Shown here one piece after another: positions 56,481 through 64,000 of a stretch of DNA of 64,000 nt; within the stretch, counting starts at the first letter, position 1, and each line of letters opens with the position of its first letter. This stretch comes from Pseudoalteromonas sp. Scap06. Lineage in GTDB: Bacteria > Pseudomonadota > Gammaproteobacteria > Enterobacterales > Alteromonadaceae. The stretch is from positions 496,001 to 560,000 of the forward strand of contig NZ_CP041331.1 in the NCBI RefSeq assembly GCF_013394165.1, in the 5' to 3' direction. The notes under the pieces are model-generated. The model did no database searches. It was not told the DNA's origin and saw only the letters and a program-made list of their open reading frames with translations. Both the position numbers and the translations under genes were made by a program.

Positions 56481-57681
56481 TGCTGGCATTATTTTTACCT
56501 TACTTGCCATTGTTACTATTTTAATAAAATGGGGCAATGTACGCGTAGTAGGCGTCACACCAGTGAGAACATTCACCTTTATAGCAATCCTATTTACCTC
56601 TGGCCTAGACGTTGGCCTTATTATGTTTCCTTTAACCGAATTTGCCGGTTATGCAGACATAAAAGCAAGCCCAGAATATGCATTTGCCAACCCGCTCTCT
56701 ATTGAGTTTGGTTATTGGGGATTTTTAATTTGGGGATTTTATTTTCTTACGTGCTTTTATTTCTGTGTAATAGAGCCCAAAGTGAAGTTTTTTGAAATTC
56801 CATGGGTTAAATTTTTAAACAACGTGGTCATTATTGGTACTTGTGCGTTTACCGCATACTTACTGCTAAGCAATCTACCGTGGTATATACCAGAACTTGG
56901 TGATGGTTCAAGTGTTATTCCAGCATTTTACTTAATTGTACTTGCCGCTATTTGTTTTGCGGTGTATTCAAGTACCGATATTAAATACGTACGCTTTTTA
57001 AGCATTGCCACTACTTGGTTGTTTATCGCATTAATTGGTTTTATGTGGGCTGATGCCTTCTTATTTGGCGATAGCGAACTCTCTGCATTTACTCAAAATA
57101 TAGGTTTAATTGGCAATTACTTCGCCAACATCAATGAATTTGTATTGCCACTGAATGATTACCATGAGTTTTATCTATTTTGGTGGTTTGCGTGGAGCAT
57201 CATGATTGGTCAGTTTACATCGCGTTTTGTTGGTGGTTTAAAAACATACCAAGTATTGGGCGCTATGTTGATTTTCCCGTCAATACCAATCGCTATCTGG
57301 TTTAGTGTGTTATATCACTACCACGAGGCGGGTATTCCAACTGCAGGCATCAAAAACTTTGCCATGGTGTTTGTAGGTATCGTGTTTGTTATAAACTCGC
57401 TTGATTCACTGATCCGTTTATACACAGATAATTTAAACTTAACTGTAAAACGCTTAGGCAAGTTTAAATATATTGCTATGAACGTTATCGCTTTATCATT
57501 ATTGACACTGTTATTTAAACTTGAGTTTTTGCAAATTCAATGGGTTGGTGCTTTAGTTATTGGCTTATTCTTTATCTGCTTAGGTTTTATTGCCTACAGC
57601 AAATTTAAAACAGTCAGCAATATCGAAGGATCGCCTAAAGCGAATAAAATTGATTACACAAAAATAGAAACTATCAGCTAG
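56464..57681 (+). CDS. Shortened BCCT-family (choline/betaine) transporter-like protein
   Basis: A 405-residue membrane protein with about eleven hydrophobic segments. TSGLDVGLIMFPLTEF and the following FGYWGFLIWGFYFLTCFYF align with the start of helix 3 and 4 of BCCT carriers. FWWFAWSIMIGQFTSRFVGG aligns with the Trp-rich helix 8 and its Arg-rich end. The family normally exceeds 500 residues; the region between these helices is shorter and the glycine-rich helix 5 pattern is missing. It probably imports choline or betaine for the preceding bet genes. Start ATG 56464 has GGGAGGG six bases upstream. Confidence 0.75.
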   Translation: MTIWLNAGIIFTLLAIVTILIKWGNVRVVGVTPVRTFTFIAILFTSGLDVGLIMFPLTEFAGYADIKASPEYAFANPLSIEFGYWGFLIWGFYFLTCFYFCVIEPKVKFFEIPWVKFLNNVVIIGTCAFTAYLLLSNLPWYIPELGDGSSVIPAFYLIVLAAICFAVYSSTDIKYVRFLSIATTWLFIALIGFMWADAFLFGDSELSAFTQNIGLIGNYFANINEFVLPLNDYHEFYLFWWFAWSIMIGQFTSRFVGGLKTYQVLGAMLIFPSIPIAIWFSVLYHYHEAGIPTAGIKNFAMVFVGIVFVINSLDSLIRLYTDNLNLTVKRLGKFKYIAMNVIALSLLTLLFKLEFLQIQWVGALVIGLFFICLGFIAYSKFKTVSNIEGSPKANKIDYTKIETIS

Positions 57682-57689
57682 GAAACCAC

Positions 57690-58394
57690 ATGAACAATAA
57701 ATTAAAACAACTTTTTATCGCTTTACCATTAACGGTTTTGTCAACAACAGCAGCAGCTAACTGGTCAACAACGATTACCGCTGCCTCTGATTACACCTTT
57801 AATGGTGTTACTCAAACAGATAACGACCCTGCGCTACAAGCAAGTCTTGACTATGCGTACGATAACGGTGTGTATGCAGGTGTATGGGCATCAAATGTAG
57901 ATTTTGGTGATGACACAGACTTCGAACTAGATGCTTATGTAGGCCGATACATTCAGTTAAACGAACAAGTAAGCCTTGATTACGGTATTGCTTATTACAC
58001 TTACCAAGGTAATAACAGCGATGGTAACTACGCAGAAGCGTATACTAAATTTGGTTATGCCAGTGACTACGGTCAAACAGAGCTTAACTTTTGGTACAGC
58101 TGGGATTACTTTGGCTACGATACAGGCCATGTGATTTCGATGATTGCGCACACTTTCGAGATTGCTCCAAATCATGCAATTCGTGCTAGCTTTGATATCT
58201 CAAACTCACTCGATGGCAATAAATTTCAGTGGGATGAAGCTAAGGGCGATAAATCGTATCATCATTACCGCTTAGCGTACCAAACAAGCTATGAAGGGTT
58301 TGGTATTGAAGTAGCAGCTGAGAATACCAGCTTAGACTACGATTACGCAGATGAGCGAATTGTACTTGCTATCTCACGTACTTTTGACTTGTAA
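57690..58394 (+). CDS. TorF-family outer-membrane protein (putative porin)
   Basis: A 234-residue protein with signal peptide (residues 1-23, ending TAAA) and a beta-barrel made of short amphipathic strands, for example TTITAASDYTFNGVTQT and DFELDAYVGRYIQL, closing with a C-terminal Phe-Asp-Leu. The N-terminal strand pattern 'S.Y.FRG.SQ'-like is that of TIGR02001/TorF proteins. It lies nine bases after the transporter gene and may serve as the outer-membrane channel for the same solute. A terminator follows. Confidence 0.82.
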   Translation: MNNKLKQLFIALPLTVLSTTAAANWSTTITAASDYTFNGVTQTDNDPALQASLDYAYDNGVYAGVWASNVDFGDDTDFELDAYVGRYIQLNEQVSLDYGIAYYTYQGNNSDGNYAEAYTKFGYASDYGQTELNFWYSWDYFGYDTGHVISMIAHTFEIAPNHAIRASFDISNSLDGNKFQWDEAKGDKSYHHYRLAYQTSYEGFGIEVAAENTSLDYDYADERIVLAISRTFDL

Positions 58395-58416
58395 TAGTTA
58401 GCTTTTGCTTTCTATA

Positions 58417-58448
58417 AAAAAACACGCTACCCAGTAGCGTGTTTTTTA
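58417..58448. terminator. Bidirectional terminator after the bet cluster
   Basis: AACACGCTAC-CCA-GTAGCGTGTT, ten base pairs, flanked by seven A and by T runs. It can end the bet cluster from the left and the CBM9 gene from the right. Confidence 0.9.
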
Positions 58449-58486
58449 TTGCCTAGCAAAATCTTGCTTTTATAGTATTTATAGCG

Positions 58487-60739
58487 TTATAACTGCCACG
58501 CATAACTGACTTTAGTAAAGAAAGTACGTTGGTCACGCTCAATGCTTTTTAACGAGTCATCCTGATAACCTTTATCTGAATACCCTAAGTAAAATAACGT
58601 TTGTGCGTTAATTTTATATGAGTAAACCAGCTGACTACCATAATCTTTGTTGATTTCGCTTACCTGGTAAAAGTAAGCATCTTCATTTCTGTCTATATCT
58701 TCAAACTGTAAAATCAGCTTAAGCATAGCGCGCATACTAAACTTATAATAAAGCCTAAAATCTACAAGGTTTGCGGTAAATACGCGTCGCCCTTGGTAAT
58801 CATCTAAATGACTATAATTATGTCTAACATCTAACTGCCAGTGATTATTAATATCCCAAACAGCCTGTGATTGTGTAGTTAAAACATCACCTAACTGCTC
58901 ATTGGTATAATCTATACGGCTTGCGTATTCGACGTATAACGATAATCTCAAATCTTTAGTCGGCCTAAAAGCCGTATAAAAATAACCAATATTTTGGTTA
59001 TAAAAATTGCCATTATAGTTTTCATAGCGATTTAACAAACCAAGCTCAAATACAGACTGCTTTTGACCTTGAAAGGTCATGTAACCTTCATATTCTTCTT
59101 CAAGCAAGTCGCCATTTTGAGCCCAGCTTTTATCCCAATCGGCGGTGTATGACCATGTTGTTAGCATGTCATGTTCATCACCATACCAAGTTTGACCGCC
59201 ACCAAAACCTACTTTTTCGTAGTCTACTTTTTCTTGATAACCTAAATCGGTGCGGTAATCCTCACCAATATTGTCATACGTTGCATAAAGCTTATAATCG
59301 CGCTTATCGCGAGTCAGCTTTAATGCATACGCCATATCAGACTGAGACTCTGCTAAATTGTAGTTATCAACTAAAAATTTAGAGTTGTTGGTATCAGCAT
59401 TGGCTATTTGATAATTAAGTGTATCTGACTGATTAAACCAATAGCTACCATCAACCGATAACACCGTATTATGGTAGTCGCTACTTTCTCTATGTGTGGT
59501 GGTTACTCCTATGGTCCCTTGTTGGCCAATATCATATTGGTATCGCGCCACCGCTGCCTTGGTTTTATCATTTAGGCTGGCAAAACCAGACCCTTGGTTA
59601 CTAGGCAGTAAAACATTACTGTTGTCGTCATCTGCAAACATTAGCGCATAGCTATGGCTGTCGGTTTTACCGGTGAGCTTGGCGCCAATATTAGGCTCAG
59701 CTATGGTGCGGGTATAGAGCAGTTCAAATAAATTACTTTTAAAGTAAGACGCGCCATCTAAGAAAAACGGGCGTTTTTCAGCGTAATAAATAGAATATGT
59801 GGTGTTTACATCCAGCTCTAACGAATCGGTTTCTACCTGAGAAAAGTCAGGGTTTATGGTGGCATTAATTACTGCATCTTTAGTAATACCCCAACGCAGA
59901 TCGAGCCCTACTTCTGTATCTACATCGCCGTTATCCCATTCGCCAGGTACCTGTGTTTTTTGATCGTTTCTTAATGCGGTTAAGGTTGGCGTTAATTGCA
60001 GATTTTTGCTCGGTGCTAAATTATTAAATCCAGTTATTTTGTCAAACTGACATAAACTACATTTAATATCACGGTCAAAGCCGGTACTTGATAATTGATA
60101 CAACACATCACGCTGATAGTTGCGCATCATCGAAAAGCCCCAAGTAGAGTCGGCTTGGTTTTGTGCAAAGCGCAGTGCTTTAAACGGGATACGCATTTCA
60201 ACCACGTAACCTTGCTCGTTTATGGTACCGGCACTATCCCAAATAGCATCCCAGGATAAATCTGACACCCACTCGTCGGTATCCGTCATGCGAATGTCGC
60301 CTTGAGCACCCAGTGGGTTTACATAAAACTCATAGCCAGTACGCTCATCGTTAAAGGTATCAATTACCAAACCAACATTGTCATCCTGCCAAAGCGTGTC
60401 TCTATCACGAAGCGCTGCACGAATTTTACTCGGATCGGTGTCATAAGCTACAAAAGCTACATACAAATTATGACCATCGTCATAAATATACGCATCGGTT
60501 TTTACCGGTGGCGTGCCTTTTTCATTCGGCTCATCTTGATAGTTTACCGCAACGCGGGTTGCTTGTTGCCAATGCGGCTCGTTAAGCACGCCATCCACAT
60601 CAATGTTTTTATTAATGTGTGCAAGTTGATAATTAAGCTTATCGGCAAGTGCATTGGGGCTGAGAGTTAAAACAAAGCTGAAGCTGGTCAACAACAGCAA
60701 TTTTATTATTTTTGTAGGTATAAAGTACTGCATAAACAT
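58487..60739 (-). CDS. CBM9/DUF5916 outer-membrane beta-barrel protein
   Basis: A 750-residue exported protein. A signal peptide (about residues 1-32, ending NALA) is followed by a carbohydrate-binding-9-like domain (VDGVLNEPHWQQATRV, YIYDDGHNLYVAFVAYDTDP, YEFYVNPLGAQGDI, up to about residue 230) and then a DUF5916 barrel with NPDFSQVETDSLELDVN, YAEKRPFFLDG and many alternating strands to the terminal YAWQL. A role in polysaccharide binding or uptake is likely but unproven. ATG 60733 is an alternative start. It is a single gene, convergent with the bet cluster. Confidence 0.88.
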   Translation of the reverse strand: MFMQYFIPTKIIKLLLLTSFSFVLTLSPNALADKLNYQLAHINKNIDVDGVLNEPHWQQATRVAVNYQDEPNEKGTPPVKTDAYIYDDGHNLYVAFVAYDTDPSKIRAALRDRDTLWQDDNVGLVIDTFNDERTGYEFYVNPLGAQGDIRMTDTDEWVSDLSWDAIWDSAGTINEQGYVVEMRIPFKALRFAQNQADSTWGFSMMRNYQRDVLYQLSSTGFDRDIKCSLCQFDKITGFNNLAPSKNLQLTPTLTALRNDQKTQVPGEWDNGDVDTEVGLDLRWGITKDAVINATINPDFSQVETDSLELDVNTTYSIYYAEKRPFFLDGASYFKSNLFELLYTRTIAEPNIGAKLTGKTDSHSYALMFADDDNSNVLLPSNQGSGFASLNDKTKAAVARYQYDIGQQGTIGVTTTHRESSDYHNTVLSVDGSYWFNQSDTLNYQIANADTNNSKFLVDNYNLAESQSDMAYALKLTRDKRDYKLYATYDNIGEDYRTDLGYQEKVDYEKVGFGGGQTWYGDEHDMLTTWSYTADWDKSWAQNGDLLEEEYEGYMTFQGQKQSVFELGLLNRYENYNGNFYNQNIGYFYTAFRPTKDLRLSLYVEYASRIDYTNEQLGDVLTTQSQAVWDINNHWQLDVRHNYSHLDDYQGRRVFTANLVDFRLYYKFSMRAMLKLILQFEDIDRNEDAYFYQVSEINKDYGSQLVYSYKINAQTLFYLGYSDKGYQDDSLKSIERDQRTFFTKVSYAWQL

Positions 60740-60874
60740 CCATTTAGGTTTATTTACTTGTTAAAAGTAAACTTTGGTCTGGAGTGTAAATTATACAGAT
60801 ATGTTTGTTAATACTTGCGCGTTAATATTTGTAATAAAATTAACAAAAAACTAATAATAAGTGTTGGGAAGTAG

Positions 60875-61198
60875 TTATGTGTCGAGAAGTTTTAATTTAT
60901 TAGCCACACCATTCCAGCTATCGGCATCTTCTGGGGCGGGTTTAACTTGCGTTATACGTGGCCATATTTCTGCCAATTCTGCATTAAGCTGGGTGAACTC
61001 TTTTTGCGATTCAGGTAATTCATCTTCTTGATAAATAGCATCGGCAGCACACTCAGGGACACATAAACCACAGTCAATACAATCTACCGGGCTAATAGCC
61101 AAAAAATTAGGGCCTTCAAAAAATGCATCTGCAGGGCACACCGATACGCAATCAGTGTACTTACATTTTATACAGTTTTCGGTGACTACAAACGCCAT
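60875..61198 (-). CDS. fdxA: 7Fe ferredoxin FdxA
   Basis: A 107-residue electron carrier with a [3Fe-4S] and a [4Fe-4S] cluster. The cysteines are CIKC, then [10 protein letters not shown], and [11 protein letters not shown]; the N-terminus [17 protein letters not shown] is typical of FdxA in proteobacteria. The acidic C-terminus ([20 protein letters not shown]) is also characteristic. It is a single gene, divergent from the COG2509 flavoprotein gene, 188 bases away. Confidence 0.93.
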   Translation of the reverse strand: MAFVVTENCIKCKYTDCVSVCPADAFFEGPNFLAISPVDCIDCGLCVPECAADAIYQEDELPESQKEFTQLNAELAEIWPRITQVKPAPEDADSWNGVANKLKLLDT

Positions 61199-61386
61199 AG
61201 TGGTTTAATACCTAATATTTAACTTTACCAGCTGCGGATCATACCCAACCCTTACCAAAACACAATAAATATGTGCCAAAAGCGAACAATTTAACGTAAT
61301 ATATGGCGCTTATAAATTAGCGCTTTGTGCACTCCCCTTATTGTGAGCGGTATTTACTTTCCGCTATGACACCAAAAGAGATATTA

Positions 61387-62997
61387 ATGATACGTTTAAC
61401 CGAAATAAAGCTGCCGCTTGACCATGACGAAAATGCTATTGGCCAAGCCATCATCAATAAATTAAATATAAGTCCAGAGCAGCTACACAGCTACAATGTG
61501 TTTAAACGCGGTTACGATGCACGTAAAAAAAGCGCCATTTTACTTATTTATACGCTTGATGTTGAGGTAGATAACGAAGCAGAACTGTTAGCCTCGTTTG
61601 AAAAAGATCAACACGTTAAAGTCTCCCCTGACACCAACTACAAATTTGTAGCACACGCTAATAGCAGCATTAAAGAGCGCCCTGTAGTAATTGGCTTTGG
61701 CCCATGTGGTTTATTTGCCGGTTTAGTGCTGGCACAAATGGGCTTTAAGCCAATAATTTTAGAGCGTGGCAAAGAAGTACGTGAACGCACCAAAGACACC
61801 TTTGGCTTTTGGCGTAAAAAGGCGCTTAATACCGAATCAAACGTTCAGTTTGGTGAAGGTGGTGCAGGCACGTTCTCAGACGGTAAGCTCTACAGCCAAG
61901 TAAAAGATCCAAAACATTATGGCCGTAAAGTAATTACTGAGTTTGTAGAGGCCGGCGCTCCTGAAGAAATTTTATACGTTAGTAAGCCGCACATTGGTAC
62001 GTTTAAACTAGTAACCATGATTGAAAAAATGCGTGCCCGTATTATTGAACTCGGTGGCGAAATTCGTTTTAGCACCCGCGTTGACGATATCCATTTAGAC
62101 AACGGCCAAGTTACTGGGCTTACACTTTCTAATGGTGAAAAGCTTGAAACTCGCCACGTGGTATTAGCAGTTGGTCACAGTGCCCGTGATACGTTTAAAA
62201 TGATCCACGATAAAGGCATTTATGTTGAGGCAAAACCCTTTTCAGTAGGCTTTAGAATAGAACATAAACAATCAATGATTGATGAATGCCGCTTTGGCGA
62301 TAACGCGGGTAACCCTATTTTGGGCTCTGCCGATTACAAATTGGTACACCATTGTAATAATGGCCGAACCGTATACAGTTTTTGTATGTGCCCTGGCGGC
62401 ACTGTAGTTGCCGCTGCCTCTGAAGAAGGCCGCGTGGTTACTAACGGTATGAGCCAATATTCTCGTAGTGAGCGAAATGCGAACAGTGCTATTGTTGTGG
62501 GTATTTCGCCAGAAAAAGATTTTCCAGGCCATCCTCTAGCTGGTATCGATTTACAGCGTAAGCTAGAAGAGCAAGCCTATGAGCTTGGTGGTAAAAATTA
62601 TGATGCCCCAGCACAGCTGATTGGCGACTTTTTAAAGGGTAAATCGTCGGCTAATTTAGGGGATGTACAGCCTTCGTATACGCCAGGTATAAAACTGACT
62701 GATTTAAGCAAAGTACTGCCAGCGTTTGCCATTGAAGCGCTACGTGAAGCAATTCCTGCCTTTAACAAACAAATTCGTGGCTTTTCAACCAATGATGGCT
62801 TACTCACGGGTGTAGAAACACGTACGTCTTCACCTATCAGTATCAAGCGCGATAAAACCTTCCAAAGCATTAATACTAAAGGGCTTTACCCTGCAGGTGA
62901 AGGTGCAGGTTATGCAGGCGGTATTTTATCAGCGGGTATTGATGGTATTAAAGCGGCCGAAGCAGTTGCATTATCGATGTTAGAAAAGCACAACTAA
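61387..62997 (+). CDS. FAD-dependent dehydrogenase (COG2509)
   Basis: A 536-residue flavoprotein of the uncharacterised COG2509 group. Residues about 1-90 are a small N-terminal domain; then the FAD fold PVVIGFGPCGLFAGLVLAQMG, FGEGGAGTFSDGKLYSQ, GHSARDTFKMI and the C-terminal GEGAGYAGGILSAGIDGIKAAEAV. The physiological electron acceptor and substrate are unknown. I start at ATG 61387 (MIRLTEIKL); a GTG at 61327 is in frame but gives an unlikely N-terminus. A terminator shared with the facing helicase gene follows. Confidence 0.87.
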   Translation: MIRLTEIKLPLDHDENAIGQAIINKLNISPEQLHSYNVFKRGYDARKKSAILLIYTLDVEVDNEAELLASFEKDQHVKVSPDTNYKFVAHANSSIKERPVVIGFGPCGLFAGLVLAQMGFKPIILERGKEVRERTKDTFGFWRKKALNTESNVQFGEGGAGTFSDGKLYSQVKDPKHYGRKVITEFVEAGAPEEILYVSKPHIGTFKLVTMIEKMRARIIELGGEIRFSTRVDDIHLDNGQVTGLTLSNGEKLETRHVVLAVGHSARDTFKMIHDKGIYVEAKPFSVGFRIEHKQSMIDECRFGDNAGNPILGSADYKLVHHCNNGRTVYSFCMCPGGTVVAAASEEGRVVTNGMSQYSRSERNANSAIVVGISPEKDFPGHPLAGIDLQRKLEEQAYELGGKNYDAPAQLIGDFLKGKSSANLGDVQPSYTPGIKLTDLSKVLPAFAIEALREAIPAFNKQIRGFSTNDGLLTGVETRTSSPISIKRDKTFQSINTKGLYPAGEGAGYAGGILSAGIDGIKAAEAVALSMLEKHN

Positions 62998-63013
62998 ACT
63001 ACTCTTTCCGGCA

Positions 63014-63044
63014 CAAAAAAACCTGAGTAAACTCAGGTTTTTTT
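63014..63044. terminator. Bidirectional terminator between COG2509 gene and rhlE-type gene
   Basis: ACCTGAGT-AA-ACTCAGGT, eight base pairs, flanked by seven A and seven T residues, between two converging genes. Confidence 0.88.
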
Positions 63045-63059
63045 AATGGCTTAGCTGTC

Positions 63060-64000
63060 TTACTTTTTAAGTGACAGCTTTTCGCCTTTTAAGCTTTTAC
63101 GTACATTAGAAATTCGCGAGCGGTTTTTCGCTCTCGCTTCACCGGTAGCCTGGCCTGATGGCTTATTAGCACGGGTGCGGCGTAAATGCGCTGGCTTTTT
63201 ACCAATTTTATCAATCAGTACTTCACGATTACTTACTTCGTAACCTTCTAAGTAAACACGTTTAATTTTTTGACCAATTAAGGTTTCAATTTCAAACAAC
63301 ATGTTTTCTTCTTCGCGACTCACAAACGAAATTGCTTGTCCTTGGTTACCAGCACGACCAGTTCGGCCAATACGGTGTACGTAATCTTCAGCAAGCCAAG
63401 GTAAATCAATATTAATAACACGCGGTAAACCGTCAATATCAATACCACGGGCCGCTACTTCTGTTGCAACTAGCACGCGTACTTTGCCTTCTTTAAATTC
63501 ACGCAACGCACGACGACGATTACCTTGCGATTTATCGCCATGACATACTGCCGCTGGAATACCGTCTAAGTTAAGTTCAGTTACTAACTCATCTGCGGTT
63601 TCTTTCATGTTTACAAACACTAGCACTTGCTGCCAGTTTTTCTTACCAATCAGCTCAGAAAGCAACTCTTGCTTACGGCGCTCCTCTACTGGGTAAACCA
63701 CGTGTTGTACTGTACTTGCGGTGCTGTTAGTTTGATCAACACGAACAATTTCAGGCTGCTTTAACACTTTAGAGGCGAACTGTTTAATTGCTGCTGGGAA
63801 GGTAGCTGAAAACAATAAAATTTGACGCTCATCTGCACAGCTTTTTATTACGCTTTGCATATCATTAATAAAGCCCATATCAAGCATACGGTCAGCTTCA
63901 TCAAGTACTAAATGTTTTACTTGAGCAAGGCTTAAGTTACCTAAACGAATATGATCAAGTAAACGTCCTGGTGTTGCTACTACAACATCAACACCTTCTT
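63060..64000 (-). CDS. rhlE: DEAD-box RNA helicase, RhlE type, 3' part
   Basis: The gene continues beyond the window; its first part is missing. The visible 313 residues start in motif Ib with VATPGRLLDH, then DEAD in LVLDEADRMLDMGF, LLFSATFP (motif III), the second RecA domain with VFVNMKETADEL, CHGDKSQGNRR, VATEVAARGIDIDGL and YVHRIGRTGRAG. The C-terminal tail is basic (RTRANKPSGQ to SLKGEKLSLKK), as in RhlE. These enzymes remodel RNA during ribosome assembly and in the cold. Assignment to RhlE rather than SrmB or DbpA is likely but not certain. Confidence 0.9.
   Translation of the reverse strand, partial: EGVDVVVATPGRLLDHIRLGNLSLAQVKHLVLDEADRMLDMGFINDMQSVIKSCADERQILLFSATFPAAIKQFASKVLKQPEIVRVDQTNSTASTVQHVVYPVEERRKQELLSELIGKKNWQQVLVFVNMKETADELVTELNLDGIPAAVCHGDKSQGNRRRALREFKEGKVRVLVATEVAARGIDIDGLPRVINIDLPWLAEDYVHRIGRTGRAGNQGQAISFVSREEENMLFEIETLIGQKIKRVYLEGYEVSNREVLIDKIGKKPAHLRRTRANKPSGQATGEARAKNRSRISNVRKSLKGEKLSLKK

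Noticed and set aside
60302..60670. Plus-strand 122-codon ORF opposite the CBM9 gene
   Set aside because: It is antisense to the signal peptide and CBM9 domain, which are clearly coding on the minus strand.

Overview
The window looks like chromosome from a marine gammaproteobacterium of the order Alteromonadales, most probably Pseudoalteromonas. This is inferred from AT-rich DNA, from protein families typical of that group (Xni, DUF3192, DUF3081, RudS/photolyase, AstCAD, TorF-type porin, CBM9/DUF5916 barrel) and from gene order. Nothing was compared with a database. The window opens inside ppnN (end of the gene on the + strand) and closes inside an rhlE-type helicase gene (minus strand).

Layout. 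1-3660: end of ppnN, xni, a DUF3192 protein and a 560-residue protein of unknown role. 3840-7518: an NAD-type isocitrate dehydrogenase with its own terminator, then ilvIH preceded by a promoter, a 23-codon leader peptide with eleven consecutive Leu/Val/Ile codons, and a rho-independent attenuator. 7579-7854: hupB. 8060-17667 (minus): a tight twelve-gene operon headed by an ECF sigma factor and its ChrR-type zinc anti-sigma factor. It also encodes a tRNA 4-thiouridine desulfidase (RudS type), a DNA photolyase and a lipid-modifying set (NTF2-like, SDR, FAD enzyme, DUF1365, Cfa-like methyltransferase, DUF2878, chalcone-isomerase-like, DUF3833). A TGATCC/CGTA promoter sits just upstream. The content fits a light and singlet-oxygen response.

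17738-21996: a Lon-substrate-domain protein, two small (one secreted, one membrane) ORFs, a TrhA/HlyIII protein, and then a single integron gene cassette (20037-20651) with a well-formed attC site but no integrase in view. It is followed by a REP-like hairpin, an alkyltransferase-like (ATL) protein and a LysR regulator. 22119-26281: a two-gene RND efflux system. 26343-29702: rluF, a DUF418 membrane protein and an EAL-HDOD protein. 29786-41758 (minus): a complete glycogen/maltodextrin operon, CBM48-malQ-glgB-glgX-glgP-glgC-glgA.

42132-45276: a membrane-anchored propeller-like protein, a diguanylate cyclase, a small Cys-containing exported protein and an Lrp-type regulator. 45467-50082: arginine succinyltransferase pathway genes astC, astA and astD, then a DUF1338 protein; astB and astE are not here. 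50155-52141: a DUF1704 metallopeptidase-like protein, then DUF3081 and a partner. 52566-58394: choline-to-glycine-betaine genes betI, betB and betA, an unusually short BCCT-type transporter and a TorF-type outer-membrane protein, with a perfect 14-bp BetI-like palindrome before betI. 58487-64000: a CBM9/DUF5916 outer-membrane barrel, FdxA ferredoxin, a COG2509 flavoprotein and the helicase.

Most of the window is ordinary chromosomal gene content. The clearest accessory DNA is the lone attC cassette. Other points worth a second look are the attenuator in front of ilvIH, the ECF operon with RudS inside it, the short BCCT protein with an overlapping upstream mini-ORF, and unannotated small proteins.
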